Part shown: positions 45,516 to 56,557 of the stretch, piece by piece
How the letters are laid out: every line of letters begins with the position of its first letter
Numbering within the stretch: position 1 is the first letter of the stretch
Source of the DNA: Biscogniauxia marginata
Lineage: Eukaryota; Ascomycota; Sordariomycetes; Xylariales; Xylariaceae
Reading direction: 5' to 3'
Assembly (NCBI GenBank): GCA_022695795.1
Contig: MU404069.1
Location: forward strand, 372,001 to 436,000
DNA length: 64,000 nucleotides
Position numbers and translations under genes: made by a program
The notes under the pieces: model-generated
Database searches by the model: none
What the model saw: the letters and a program-made list of their open reading frames with translations, nothing else
What the model was told of the DNA's origin: nothing

Positions 45516-47772
45516 GGTGGAATGGAATGTGTTTTTCTCTTTCCGATCAGGTGTTGGGTGTTATTATGTACGAGGGTTGTGTGTGGTCGCACGGGTGTCG
45601 CCGTCTCGTGTATACGTATTTATTCTTATCGTTACCGTCACCAATTGGGGGCAAACAGAGACAGTGAGTTGGGTGTCCAATGATGTGGTTAATGCAGACT
45701 GGTGAATGCAGACATACGACCCACAGGTACTAGAAGCAATCGGAGAAGGTGTCTCAAAAATACATGTAAGAAAGAGGGAAGAGGGAAGATAGGAAGAAAA
45801 TCACGTTATGGTACGAAGAGGATGGGAGCTGATTGATCTTCATATGGGAGGAGGATTTCTGTGCCGTCAGAGCTCGGCCACCCGGCTTCAGCTACAATTC
45901 AGCCCTGTGTAAGTAAAAAAAGAAAAGAGAAAGTATACAGTACCAAAGACTAAAGTCTGCGCCGTTCGCTTACACACCTAGTTAGACTTAAGTACATGTA
46001 TCCCCTACCTACAAGAGAATAAAAGATACTACATTTATTTGATGTACCTAAGCTAAGGCGAATCCAGCCCGGTAAGCAAACATCGATCGCAATCTGGCAA
46101 TTCATCGTAGCCTGTTAATAAAGTTGCGGCTGAGCAGCAAGTGCAGATTTAGTCTACACTAAATGTCGTTGCCTTGGGGTTTCCCCATCGAGTCTCCAGT
46201 CTTTTGCCTATCATTCTCCCTTTCAGGTCAAGCCTACGCACGCACCACGGCTATTTATATATTTTCATCATTCTTTTCTGACTGTGGGGGATAACGAAAA
46301 GATCTCTCGATGCATACCTTTTATATATCAACGAGATACTTCACATGGAAATGCAGATGGATATAAAATACTTAGAATGCTTAATGTACTTTAGGTTAGT
46401 TAGTCGCGCCCCATACTGCATCGGCTACCATCTCGGCTACCATCTTGGCGTTTCAATTTCCCCATGCAGTATAAGCAGTCAGTGCTAGCGTCAACACACA
46501 TTTACTCACTTGAGACACACAGGCTTTACTCCTTCAAGATACTTACCTAGGAATTACCTACAGACGTAGATAGGCTTAGCCCTGATATATGTACTGTGTA
46601 AAGGTGAAATACTCTCTAATGCGTTTCAATATTTTACTTACTAAATTTAGCTGACTACCTCCTAGGTAGGTACATTGAAACTACGGCATACTGGTGGCGC
46701 TGCTAAAATGCCCACCTAACACCTGCCTCAATCACAGCTAGCCAACGAGGACTCCACTGAAGCGACTTGGCTGCATATATAACAGCCATATTTTACTACC
46801 ATCGCCGTGATTTAAGCTGATTCATCTTTACTAATCAGCTATTTCTACGTCTTTTGCCTCGCCTCTAGTTTGAAAAAAAAAAAAGTTAATGGAAATTAAT
46901 GGTGTATCACAACATGAAGAAGAAAACTTTGGCTTATATCAGCGTGATCCATGTTCTTCAATATAGGACAAGCATTGGCCGCCGTGCTTCCATAGTTGAT
47001 TCGACCATACATACCCCAAAATGCACCAAATAACTCAATTTGAGTTGATATTTAACCTAGAGTCGGATATGATTATTTCGTGCTTTTAATACTCACAGAT
47101 GAGTTTGGTAGATATTCCACAGTATAAATAATGCATTAGCCTGGAACGTTGAACTAACTATGGTATCTAGAAATGCCTAACCTAATTCATATTTTATGAA
47201 CTTCCAGATAGGATTTCTGTATAGACTCGTAGAGGTAGAGCAAAAAAAAAGGATTTTTTTTGTAAAACTTTGAGCAGATATATCCAATGCTCCTCCTACT
47301 AGTCTTTAGCTAAATAGAGCATGGGAATTCCTATAACTTCGTTTCTTATATATTGCTATACTCGGTCAGATCCATTGTGTTTTACACGTTTATAACGTGT
47401 TTCGTGGTATATGACATTTCTGACAACTTCCAAACAACACCTGAGCCATTCAATTTAATCAACAAAGCGAGAAGTTGATACTATTATTGCTAATTTACTT
47501 GAATTTGGAAGATGCTGGTAATGCGTGATGCGGTGTATTCACGTCGGTGCTACACCTTGAATTAGCCAGTGTGTTCTACTTTGGTATATCTGGCAATCGC
47601 AGTATTCAGTTTATCTCAACCGTCCAATTTTTCTCCTTAATATTGACGCCTTCGAGCTTGTTTACATCTATTATGCTTCAATATCCAATAGGCTCGTAGG
47701 GTAGTTCCAAAACTTGGGTGACACTAAAGACCTTACTCAGTTGAGGAGCGCCACCTAAGGACCAAGGAAGTA
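45516..47772. other. Gene-free region
   Basis: The left part is the PLAC8 promoter. The rest is AT-rich with scattered CTACCTACC/TAGGTAGGTAC words (46550-46680) and A-runs. No gene is supported over about 2.2 kb. Confidence 0.5.
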
Positions 47773-48780
47773 TTATAGCATCACTATCTCGTATAGCTCG
47801 CTCATTCTTTGTTTTTTCCCTTTCTCCTCTTCCTGGAGGCCAAAATCTGTCTTCAGATCTTGCCGCATGACTAGTTCTTTTTCAAGAAAGACCACCGGGA
47901 ACGATACGCCGGCAAAGATGATACCAATATGCCATACTCGCTGTAGACTCATACTATAAGCCCTGACGACTTCGTCTCTAATGACGTCATTGAGGTTTTC
48001 CGTGATATACGATGACGCTTTCGCGTAAGCTTGACCGTCAGCCAAATTCGCACGCACCTGCTCGTCGTTGATGAGATGCAGCAGCTGGCCAAAACGATCG
48101 TTAAATATAGTAGCCGGGATAGCAGCGCCCTAAATAGTCCCGAAGCTGCGAATGAAGGACCAAGTACTGGTACTAGATACTGAATCATTCTCGGTTAGCT
48201 GCACCTGGACCGCTGAAAGCAGGCAGGGAATGGGGGCGGTAAGGCCTAAGGCAAGAATTAATTGCAACACCACCATACAGCCTTGTGAGAGTTCTGGTCC
48301 AGTATCGAGCATAGGCCGAACGCAAGGGTACACAATGCGAATTCGACTGTGTGTATGGGCCGGTAGCGGCCGGTCTTTGAAATTAGACTGCCTGCACCGA
48401 AGGGAGAAAATACAACTGTTGGCAGAAGCCAGATGCCCGAGTCCTGGGGTGAGCCTCCAAGAACAGCCTGGAAGTAAACCGGAAACACGAAGATGACCTA
48501 GATGATAATTAGAGAATTGGTGAAAGTGAGGAAGAAAGCAGCAGCGGACGTGCGGTTCTTGAAGAATCGAAGGGGTATCAATGGGTCTCGGCATCGCTTG
48601 CCAGACAATGAACAATCCAAGACTGGCATGACCGACAGTTAATCCTATTACTGCTGGATCCGACCAAGCCTTCGAGGTGCCACCGTAAGCAAGGGCGTAG
48701 AGTATGGCGACAGTCGACCCGACGATTATGATTGTGCCAACCCAGTCAATCCTGCACATGCGATCGAGCACGGTACCTTC
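47773..48780 (-). pseudogene. MFS drug-transporter relic, N-terminal half missing
   Basis: Minus-strand pieces in order match the second half of a DHA-type MFS exporter. They include RIDWVGTIIIVGSTVAILYA, FFKNRTSAAAFFLTF, VIFVFPVYFQAVLGGSPQD, LISKTGRYRPIHTVEFALCT, AVQVQLTENDSVSSTSTWSF and RVWHIGIIFAGVSFP. The pieces need at least two frame changes (near 48580 and 48300). Two TAG stops replace expected Trp codons (before VIFVFPVYF and after IRSFGTI), and TGG to TAG is a TpG to TpA change. No first-half spans precede 48780. The relic is head to head with the P450 relic. Confidence 0.85.
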
Positions 48781-48910
48781 TCTCCGATGCGTTACTTTGG
48801 GCCAGACCAGCTTTGTTCAGTACTAACCACTATCCTGGCTATCATCAGACTGGACACTAATACAGCCAACCCCATTACTCAATCAGCTATTTGCGCGGAT
48901 CGCTACGCAT

Positions 48911-49973
48911 ATTATGGTGGGCCCCGAGCTCTGTCGAGACGATGAGAGGCTTCAGCTCGCACTATCGTATACCGACGTCACGATAAAGGCAATCAAGGGC
49001 GTAAGGACACCTTATCCGCCTTCGCTGCGCTTTCTAGCCAAGTACCTTGACAGAAGTACCCGATCTGTCCTCAGACTTCGCCGTCGTGCTGCCAACAAGC
49101 TTCGCCCCTTTCTTGAAACTCGAACCCGCGAATAAAGTCCTACAGAAAAGGGTAGACTCTAGTTATACCGATTTGGTGAAATGGCTGGCTGACATGTATT
49201 AAGCAAGGAGAAAATTCTTGTCTGCGGACCAATTAGCTCAGGATGAGTTCATTTTGAACGTCGCCTCCATCTCGAGTTCCTCCGCAGCAGCTCCATCGAT
49301 GATATACGACTTGATTGACCATCCAGATGTGCCAGAGGATACCAGAGAAGAGATCTCAAAGGTCAGTAAGGAGCACAATGTGTGGACACGTCAATAATTG
49401 GGAGAGTTACGCCTCCTTAACAGTTTCATGGAGGAGATCATGCGTCTGCATACTTTACAACAACGCGGGTGCCCTTTATCCCGAACCTCCTATACTATGT
49501 CGCGACTCCAGCTTTCTACACTTAACGACGCGACACATTACTGATCTCAAAAATGCAGTGACTGTTCAACGCACCGCCCTAGTACCTTGGACTTTCAAAG
49601 ACGGTTTCCGCCTGCCCACTGGACCTTCGTTTCATTCGCGAGTCAGCAGCTGAACCTCGACAACGACGTTTATGCAGATGCTAGATCATTCCAAGCACGA
49701 CGGTTCCTGCGCAAGCGTGAAGAGATCGATCCCAACAAGTTCCACTTCGCGTCAGTCTCGGATGATTATATCATATTCGGGCCTGGCTTCCACGCCTGTC
49801 CGGGACGTTTCCTCGCCCACGATGTGCTGAAGCCTATGTTCATCCAGCTATTGACTCGATATGACATTAAGTTAGTAGGGGAGACCCAAAACCGACCTCC
49901 GGATATCCCTTACAATTTCTCAATCATGCCAAACTTGGCTACGCAGCTGATGCTCAAGGAGAAGGTTGTGTGA
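48911..49973 (+). pseudogene. Cytochrome P450 relic, N-terminal part missing
   Basis: Plus-strand pieces begin at VGPELCRDDERLQLALSYT (about residue 200 of a normal fungal P450). They continue through YTDLVKWLADM (then TAA), DEFILNVASISSSSAAAPSM in the helix-I region, SFMEEIMRLHT with the ExxR-like EIMR, and WTFKDGFRLPTG. The heme loop is FGPGFHACPGRF with its Cys ligand, followed by a normal C-terminus. Several stops (near 49133, 49200, 49397 and 49540) and a frameshift near 49620 break it. The heme-binding end is almost perfect, so decay looks recent. The family resembles secondary-metabolism P450s. Confidence 0.88.
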
Positions 49974-52030
49974 CCTGTTGGTGAGGGGGTTACAAAACAG
50001 CCTAGGTTGTTTGCGATATCATGAATAGTATGGTGCAAATAGAAACTGTACGACACGACGAAAAACTAACTCCACTCGCGTGCTTGGGACCTTTGGGGCA
50101 AGAATCTAGACTATGTTAGATGCTTTGGTGGGTTGATATATCGAACACTCACTGGAATAATGCATGATCTCCTTAGATTTTATGCTTGCTCACTGTCCAT
50201 GTGAAAAACTCCATACGGGGCTGATGCGAGGGCATGTTATGGAAAGCTCCTTTCAGGAGTCGTTATAACTAAGTCATGGGCAAAATGGATTGCCATGAAG
50301 TTGTACGCATGGTAGTGATTCTTAACCCGATCCACAGGAGTCAGAAGTTGTAGGTCAGTGTTCTAACCTTAGAACCAACTACTTACATTGCATTGATACG
50401 TACCGGTTTGCAGCCAGCGCTGCCACTGCGATTGGTTCATAGGCAGTCCGGGACCCCAGCCTCCCAGCTCGTTGATGACGATGTTGGTCTTGAGGGTGTA
50501 TTGAGATGGATAGAACTTCTGAAGTAAAAGGCTGTGTCAGGAAAGAAGCTTGTCTATCGTGTTGGTAACTCCTGGTCGGGTCAAGCAAGTCACAACTCTG
50601 CCACGTGTTTGACGGAATAACGTCCAGTCTATCGGCAAACACAAACATAGATAGGGATCTGACTCCTATCCCCCCTCCCTAACTCAAGGTGAAGTTAGCC
50701 ACCTATTCTGGATGACCTACGTATGTAGGATAGCATACAATCTATCAGCCAAAATTCGTTGTCATCAGCATCAACCTCTCCGGAAATCTCATGACTTCGG
50801 TAAAGGCAGGACCCGTGAATGATTCTCCGCCAACTATTCCACCCTCTGCTTGCCCTGAATATGTCGTTCCCTCGTCGCCTTGGTCTAGTAAATACTCAAT
50901 GTGATATTCTCGTGGGCTATCTTAAACTTTCACTGACGTTGTCTAGACAGAGACACTAGGGAAATATCGAAGCCAGTCACTTTATCCATCAGGGATGAAG
51001 TGTTAGTACCACTACCATCGTACAATTTAGTCATCTAACCTAGCGTGGTCATTCTCCTCTGAGGGTGTCATCAGCTGTGTGCGAAACACCGTCTCTTCAT
51101 TTTCAGCCAGCATCATCGCCGGGACATGCAACCCTCTCACTCTCCCCTAATTGAACTGAGCAAACGACAAAGCATGTTTGCCTGCCCGTAATCGGACCAC
51201 GATCATGGCTTCTAGGCATGTATACCAGTTAAAGGTGCCCCAGAGCCTTTCATGGCCTCCCATACAACTCCATTCAACAAGGTACCCCTTTATCACAGTA
51301 TTTATGAATATATCTGCGACGGGAACGGGTTCGGCCCAGTAGAAGTGAGAAAAGGCCAGCAAGCTCGCCTCACTTGAGGGCCAAGCACTATTGTCGGCAT
51401 ACATATATACACCTTGTTCTCTGGTCACTTCAAATATTGGCAGCCTTTCAAGAATCGCGGACACCTTTGACAAGAGCGTCGAGCCCTAAGATAGCGGGTA
51501 CGTCGCACTAACGACTTCATTAAATCGGACTACGAAGGCTCAAGCTATGCATACTCTCACTTGAACCGCTCTTGTACATCGATCGAGCGTCCTGGGGCAT
51601 CTCTAGCATCATCTTCTGCGTGTATAAATCAGTATTTGCGTATTGGAGGCTTCGACTCTCTAATGCTGGTATTCGTGTTCGGATACCACGTCTACAGGCA
51701 ACAGGTTAAAAAAAAGAGCCAAATGCCGGTTCGAAACACCCGGACCAGGATGCCATGGCTTCGCTTAGACGGGGAGTCGGGAACTCGATAGGGAATAATT
51801 ACAGCACTGTATAGAAACCCACCCCGAACTGATTAATATGTTAAATGCATTCGTCCCTTCTTGGATCAGATACTAATCAATTGCTTCATCTGTGTTATTA
51901 ACTAACTATGCGACAATAATAGAACCTTTGAGAGATATTTATCTTTTTACAGGCTGTACATAGTATTGCAACATCGATTTCACATCCCTGGATTTTGAGA
52001 TTATTCAGTCGCAAAGTATCTCGGAAAGTC
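49974..52030. other. Region with orphan exon-like pieces
   Basis: There is no intact gene. One well-bounded exon-like piece lies at 50404-50518. A second open piece at 51147-51473 (minus, about 108 codons, no ATG at its head) contains LERLPIFEVTREQGVYMYAD and FINTVIKGYLVEWSCMGGHE. Neither is recognised. They may be further debris of the same decayed locus. Confidence 0.4.
50404..50518 (-). other. Orphan exon-like segment
   Basis: On the minus strand a TTTTACTTCAG acceptor precedes 115 open bases encoding KFYPSQYTLKTNIVINELGG and WGPGLPMNQSQWQRWLQT. A GTACGT donor follows, and a GTAAGT donor lies 17 bases on. No partner exons were found nearby. The family is not recognised. Confidence 0.35.
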
Positions 52031-53908
52031 ATGGAACCCAGCAATATCATCCGCCCCGTGGGCTCAACGTAAGAAACAACCTACATCCCTACCTTTCAAT
52101 CAGAACCCTCCCCTTCTGCCTCTATATCTAAAATCTCTAGGCTAGACAAGTCTTGATGACAATGCGGCTAACCCAAGCGCCAGGGCGCAATTCTACACGA
52201 GCCGCCACAGTCTCGGGCTGTGCCGCTCGGTGATCAACACGTGTCGCTACACGGCGTCGCGATCCTCCCTCCGGCACCATATTCCGGTCCCGCTTGAATG
52301 CGCGATGGAGCACGCGCTGGCGAGTGTCGTGATGCGCCACGGTATCCTCCGCGTCGGCATCGCGGGCGAGGATACTAATGCGGCCGCGTTCGTGCACGTG
52401 AAGACGATCGACCTCCGGCGCATGATCGAGTGGAAGGACTTGGCCGCCCCGGGTGTAGTAGACGTGGATAACACTGCCGCCGCCGGCCCGTCGAACTCGT
52501 GGGATGAGCGTCTCCTCCGCTCCCTTGAGGAGTGCCACGAGCCGCTCGTGAGTAAAATTATGAAACTTTTTTTTTTGCTTGTTGTAGCCTGTCCCAGGAG
52601 TAGGACTTGACTATCCTGGCCTGTCTTGAATTCTTAACTTCCTGACTTCCAGAACATGTTTTTTAATATATATAGCTGGCCCAAACAAAGCAGGTTCGCT
52701 AACTCCGGTGAACATCAAAGTGGGAAGCCCTCGCGCAAAAGCCGGGCTGGAAGGTCGTAGTCCACTACGACCCCCGGCAGATCGCCGCCATCACCACCGG
52801 CGGCGGTGGCGGCGGCGACGACGAGAGCGCAGAGGCACCAATAACCCTCGACATATCGTTCATCTACCATCACGCCTACGCCGACGGCAAGAGCGCCTAC
52901 ATCTTCCACGGCGACCTCCTGCGCGCGCTGAACAACCCCACCACCACCCCGGAACTCCAACACCACATCCTGCACCTCCCGCACGCGCCCGTCCTAGCCC
53001 CTCCCCTCGAGCATCTTATCCCCTTCTCCCTGTCCTGGATCTACCTCCTGCGCACCATCCTCCACGAGCTCGTCGCCCCCGCGCTCGCGCCGTCGTGGCT
53101 CCGGCCCGCCACGCCCTCCGCGATCCCCTGGACAGGCGGCGTCGTCGACCCCGCGCAGGCGCGCTGCCACCTGCGGCTCGTCGCCGTGGCCCCGCGACAG
53201 CTAGCCGCCGTGCTCCAACGGTGTCGCGACCGCGGGGCCACGCTGACAGGGCTCCTCCACGCGCTCGCGCTCGCCTCGCTGTGCGCGCGGCTAGACGCCG
53301 ACGCCCCCGCGTTCAGGGGCACGACGCCGGTCTCGCTGCGTCCGTACGCGCGGCCGGGCTTCGACGCCGAAAACACGATACACTGTCTCGCGACGGCGCA
53401 CGACTGCGAGTACGACGCCGCCGTGGTGGCGCGGTTCCGGGCGTCGTTGTCGTCGTCATTGCCGTTGGTGGAGTCGCTGATCTGGGAGCAAGCGGCGCGC
53501 ACGACGGCCGATCTGCGCGCGAAGAGGGCAGAGCTGCCGCGCGACGATGTCATGGCCCTTATGGGGTACGTGTCGGACTGGAGGGGTTTCCACGCCGGCA
53601 AGTTCGGGAAGCCGCGCGCGCACAGCTGGGAGGTCAGCAATGTTGGCAGCGCGAGGGGGGCGCTCGCGGCCGCCGCCGCGGAGGACGGTCAGTGGCGAGT
53701 CGAGCGCAGCGTGTTCACACAGGGCGCGTTACCTCTAAGTGCGGCCATCACGCTCAACGTGGCTGGTGTTGAGGGCGGGAAGGGGGCCCTGTCGATCGCG
53801 GTCGGGTGGCAGGAGGGAATCGTGCCGCTAGATTTGGCCGAGGGTGTGGTGGAGGATCTGAGGAGGTGGATCGGGGCGGTGGGCGAGGGGAGGCCGTTGG
53901 ATGTCTGA
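52031..53908 (+). CDS. Alcohol acetyltransferase-like acyltransferase (AATase family)
   Basis: Three exons (52031-52068, 52151-52547, 52721-53908) encode 540 residues. The joins are PVGST-LDDNAANPSA and CHEPL-WEALAQKPGWKVVV. Both acceptors end in AAG rather than the commoner YAG, but only these keep the frame and the family alignment. The condensation-type catalytic motif HHAYADG is at residues 195-201 (His196 the likely base, Asp200 structural). The N-terminus (MEPSNIIRPVG, then YTSRHSLGLCRSVINTCRY) and the closing AITLNVAGVEGGKGALSIAV fit fungal AATases, which move an acetyl or other acyl group from CoA to an alcohol. Exon 3 is strikingly GC-rich. It lies between the P450/MFS relics and an FAD oxidase. 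Confidence 0.87.
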
Positions 53909-54510
53909 TTAATAACAGTACCTATTTTATTGAGCCTATTGACAATGTATGGGTTTAAGAGGATGCGCAGAAGCAACAAAGTCAAGTTAGGAGGAGTAAA
54001 GACCCCGTACTACAAGCCGGGGGCGGATGGGGTTATTATTATGGAAAATAAGGACAGCTTGGCTCATGGTAATGCCTTATGTGTCATGTAATTAATGAGA
54101 AAAGTGAAGATAGTTGCGGCAATGTCCACCAGTGATATATGAGATCAGCATCACTCCTGGGATAAGGTCATACCAAGGTCGATGGGTAAGCAAGGAAGAT
54201 TCAAGGTAGATTCACCACTAATTGCGTAAATAACTTCTTATAGTGATATCCAGCAGCATCTGAACCTTGGAAATAATTATGCATACATGGAGGTGAGATC
54301 TCCCCTGTGGCAGCTGGCTAGGAGTAGCAGATACTCACCTACTTTTACCGTTTTGAACTTTTACTTCTCACTTCTTTTACCATCGTCGATTTTTAAAACA
54401 TGCCAAAAATCCTCATAACAGTGAAAATAAATCGCACACATCGCTCTTAACTTGTTCCTTTTTCAAGTTCGATCCAGCTGCTTTACTTCCCCCTTTTCTT
54501 CTCCGCCAGC
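53909..54510. other. Convergent 3' flanks
   Basis: AT-rich sequence between the acetyltransferase and the FAD oxidase, which point toward each other. No gene is seen. Confidence 0.6.
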
Positions 54511-56557
54511 TCATAGCTCGTCCTTGACGTGCTCCGTTCCGGCCTTGCACAGGCGCTTGTCGGCCTGCTCGACCCAGTAGTCGCCGCCGACGCCCGTCAG
54601 TGCGTGGAAGATGTGGTGCGGGTCGTACTTGTTCTTGATGGTCTCCAACTTGTCATAGTTGGCGCCGTAGAAGTCCTTCTTCCAGTTGGCGTTGAACGGG
54701 ACGGCCTGCAAACGAGCGCACATTCTCGTTAGTCTTAGGTGCACGCAGATCGTTCGTATATTATGTGAAAATACCATATACGGTGAAGGTATGGGGAGAT
54801 AGATTGATGCAAATATACATACCTCGTTCATGTAGGAACCCGAGTCTGGAGATAGAGCTGCTAGTTTCGTGATCTTGTCATCATGAACGCTAACAAAAGA
54901 CGCATGGTTCTCCTCGATCGATCCTGCGGGATTCCACGGCCTGTTCATGGCGAAGCTTTTTGTTAGCGACGTCATCTTTTGGCGGGATCGGCTAGATACA
55001 CTTACACTGCAACGACAGCATGGATCAACGTGTCTCTCCAGGACGGAAGAACGGCGTTGTCAATGTCACCACCGGGCTTCTTCGATACGTTGAATCCCAG
55101 CTGCTGGACAAAGGCGCCTGAGTGAATGATCTCCTTGACTGTCTCGAAGTACGTCTTAAAGCTGGACGAATCTGTCACGACTGATCGTGGGATCAACCAG
55201 CTGCCGCCTTGAATAAAGTTGGCCTGGTGCTTCAACATCGGAGCTAGCGCCTCCGTCTGGAAATCCAGATAATTCTTATAAGGAACAATATTCTTCTGGT
55301 ACTGGATGCCCTCCAGCTTGGCAATGAACGGCTCTAGCAGTTTCTCCAGCTCAGCCTCGGATAGACCGGGGGCAATCAGCTCTTGAAGGACAAAGGCCTC
55401 GGGCGTGAAGAGGAAGATGGGTACGCAGCCAGCATCCACGAGGGTCGGGAGAATCTCATAGAACGCAGCGCAGGTTCCGTAAAACTTCTCCTCAGTCAGT
55501 CCGGCAGACGCAAACATGATCGTGCCAAAGCTGATGGGAAGATCCGGGTACGCCTTCACCGTGGCGCTGACCACGACGCCGAACGTTCCCGGACCGCCCC
55601 CACGAAGAGCCCAGAAGAGGTCGCTGTTCTTCTTGCGGTTGGCAATTATCAGCTTCCCGTTCCCGTCGACGACCTCGAACTCCAAGGCCTGGTCGGCACC
55701 CATGCCAAATTTCGAGCCTAGCGGGCCGTGGCCACCTCCCTGGATGAAACCACCAGCCGGGCCAACAGAGGGACAATTCCCGCTGACGATAACGAGGCCT
55801 TGCTCGTTAGCGAAGCGACCCACTTCAGCTGCGGTGACGCCGGCGCCCATCTTGATCGCATCGCCCTTGTACTGCGAATCACTCCATTTCACTTTCTTCG
55901 TCTCTTTCAGGTGCTTAGTCCAGATCGCGAGGGCGCCCGCGCCGGTGGACTTGCCCAAGTAACTGTTATTATGTGTCAGAATAGCTAAGATCTCAATTAA
56001 GCGGGATGCGAGACCCAACGGTCCACTTACTCGTGTGCTGTGTTGCGAATCACGAGACGGATGTTTTTCTCGTTCGCAAATTTGAGGGTCTTGGAGATGT
56101 CGTCGGCGTTCGAGACGCTGACGGAGTATTGCACGTACGTGCCGATCACGCATGGAGCCTCCCGCGGTGCCAAGGGATCACAACTAGCGTTTGCGAAGAG
56201 GGCCGATTGAACAGAGTGAGATGTCTCGATGCTTCAGATAAATTAGCCATGTCTATCCCGCCCTCTGCTAGAAGCTATATGAGCTTTTTAGAGCCATAGT
56301 TTCAGTACTCACTGGGTTTCTGGGTCCAACCACACAGCTTTGAGAGCTTCGCATGCCTCCTCGTCATACTGTGGATCGTGACATACGCTGCCGACAGGTA
56401 CTGTTCGGATCAGCTTGCCCCCGACAGAGGCATTAAATGAAGACCATGTATCTTCTGTCGGCCAGCATGCGTCTCCGGGAAAGCAGCGACAGTCGGAGGC
56501 GGCTAAGGCTGAGGGTAGCGCGGACAGTGCCGCCGCTGTGAGTACAAGGCTCCTCAT
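54511..56557 (-). CDS. Secreted FAD-linked oxidase, berberine-bridge-enzyme type
   Basis: Five exons (56557-56313, 56231-56031, 55962-55006, 54940-54823, 54705-54511) encode 571 residues. The signal peptide is MRSLVLTAAALSALPSALA. The FAD-binding PCMH domain has RNTAHDYLGKSTGAG with His148 and SGNCPSVGPAGGFIQGGGHG with Cys212. Their spacing of 64 matches the His/Cys pair that holds FAD bicovalently in berberine bridge enzymes. The C-terminal BBE segment ends YDPHHIFHALTGVGGDYW. The donors are GTGAGT, GTAAGT, GTAAGT and GTATGT. The first acceptor (TGAAG at 56232) is the least certain. An in-frame ATG at 56608 would hide the signal peptide, so 56557 is preferred. These enzymes oxidise alcohols, sugars or metabolite intermediates. 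Confidence 0.88.

Noticed and set aside
52708..53772. A 354-codon Arg/Pro-rich plus-strand frame and long minus-strand frames over the acetyltransferase
   Set aside because: These are shadows of a GC-rich gene. The real frame carries HHAYADG and a complete family C-terminus.
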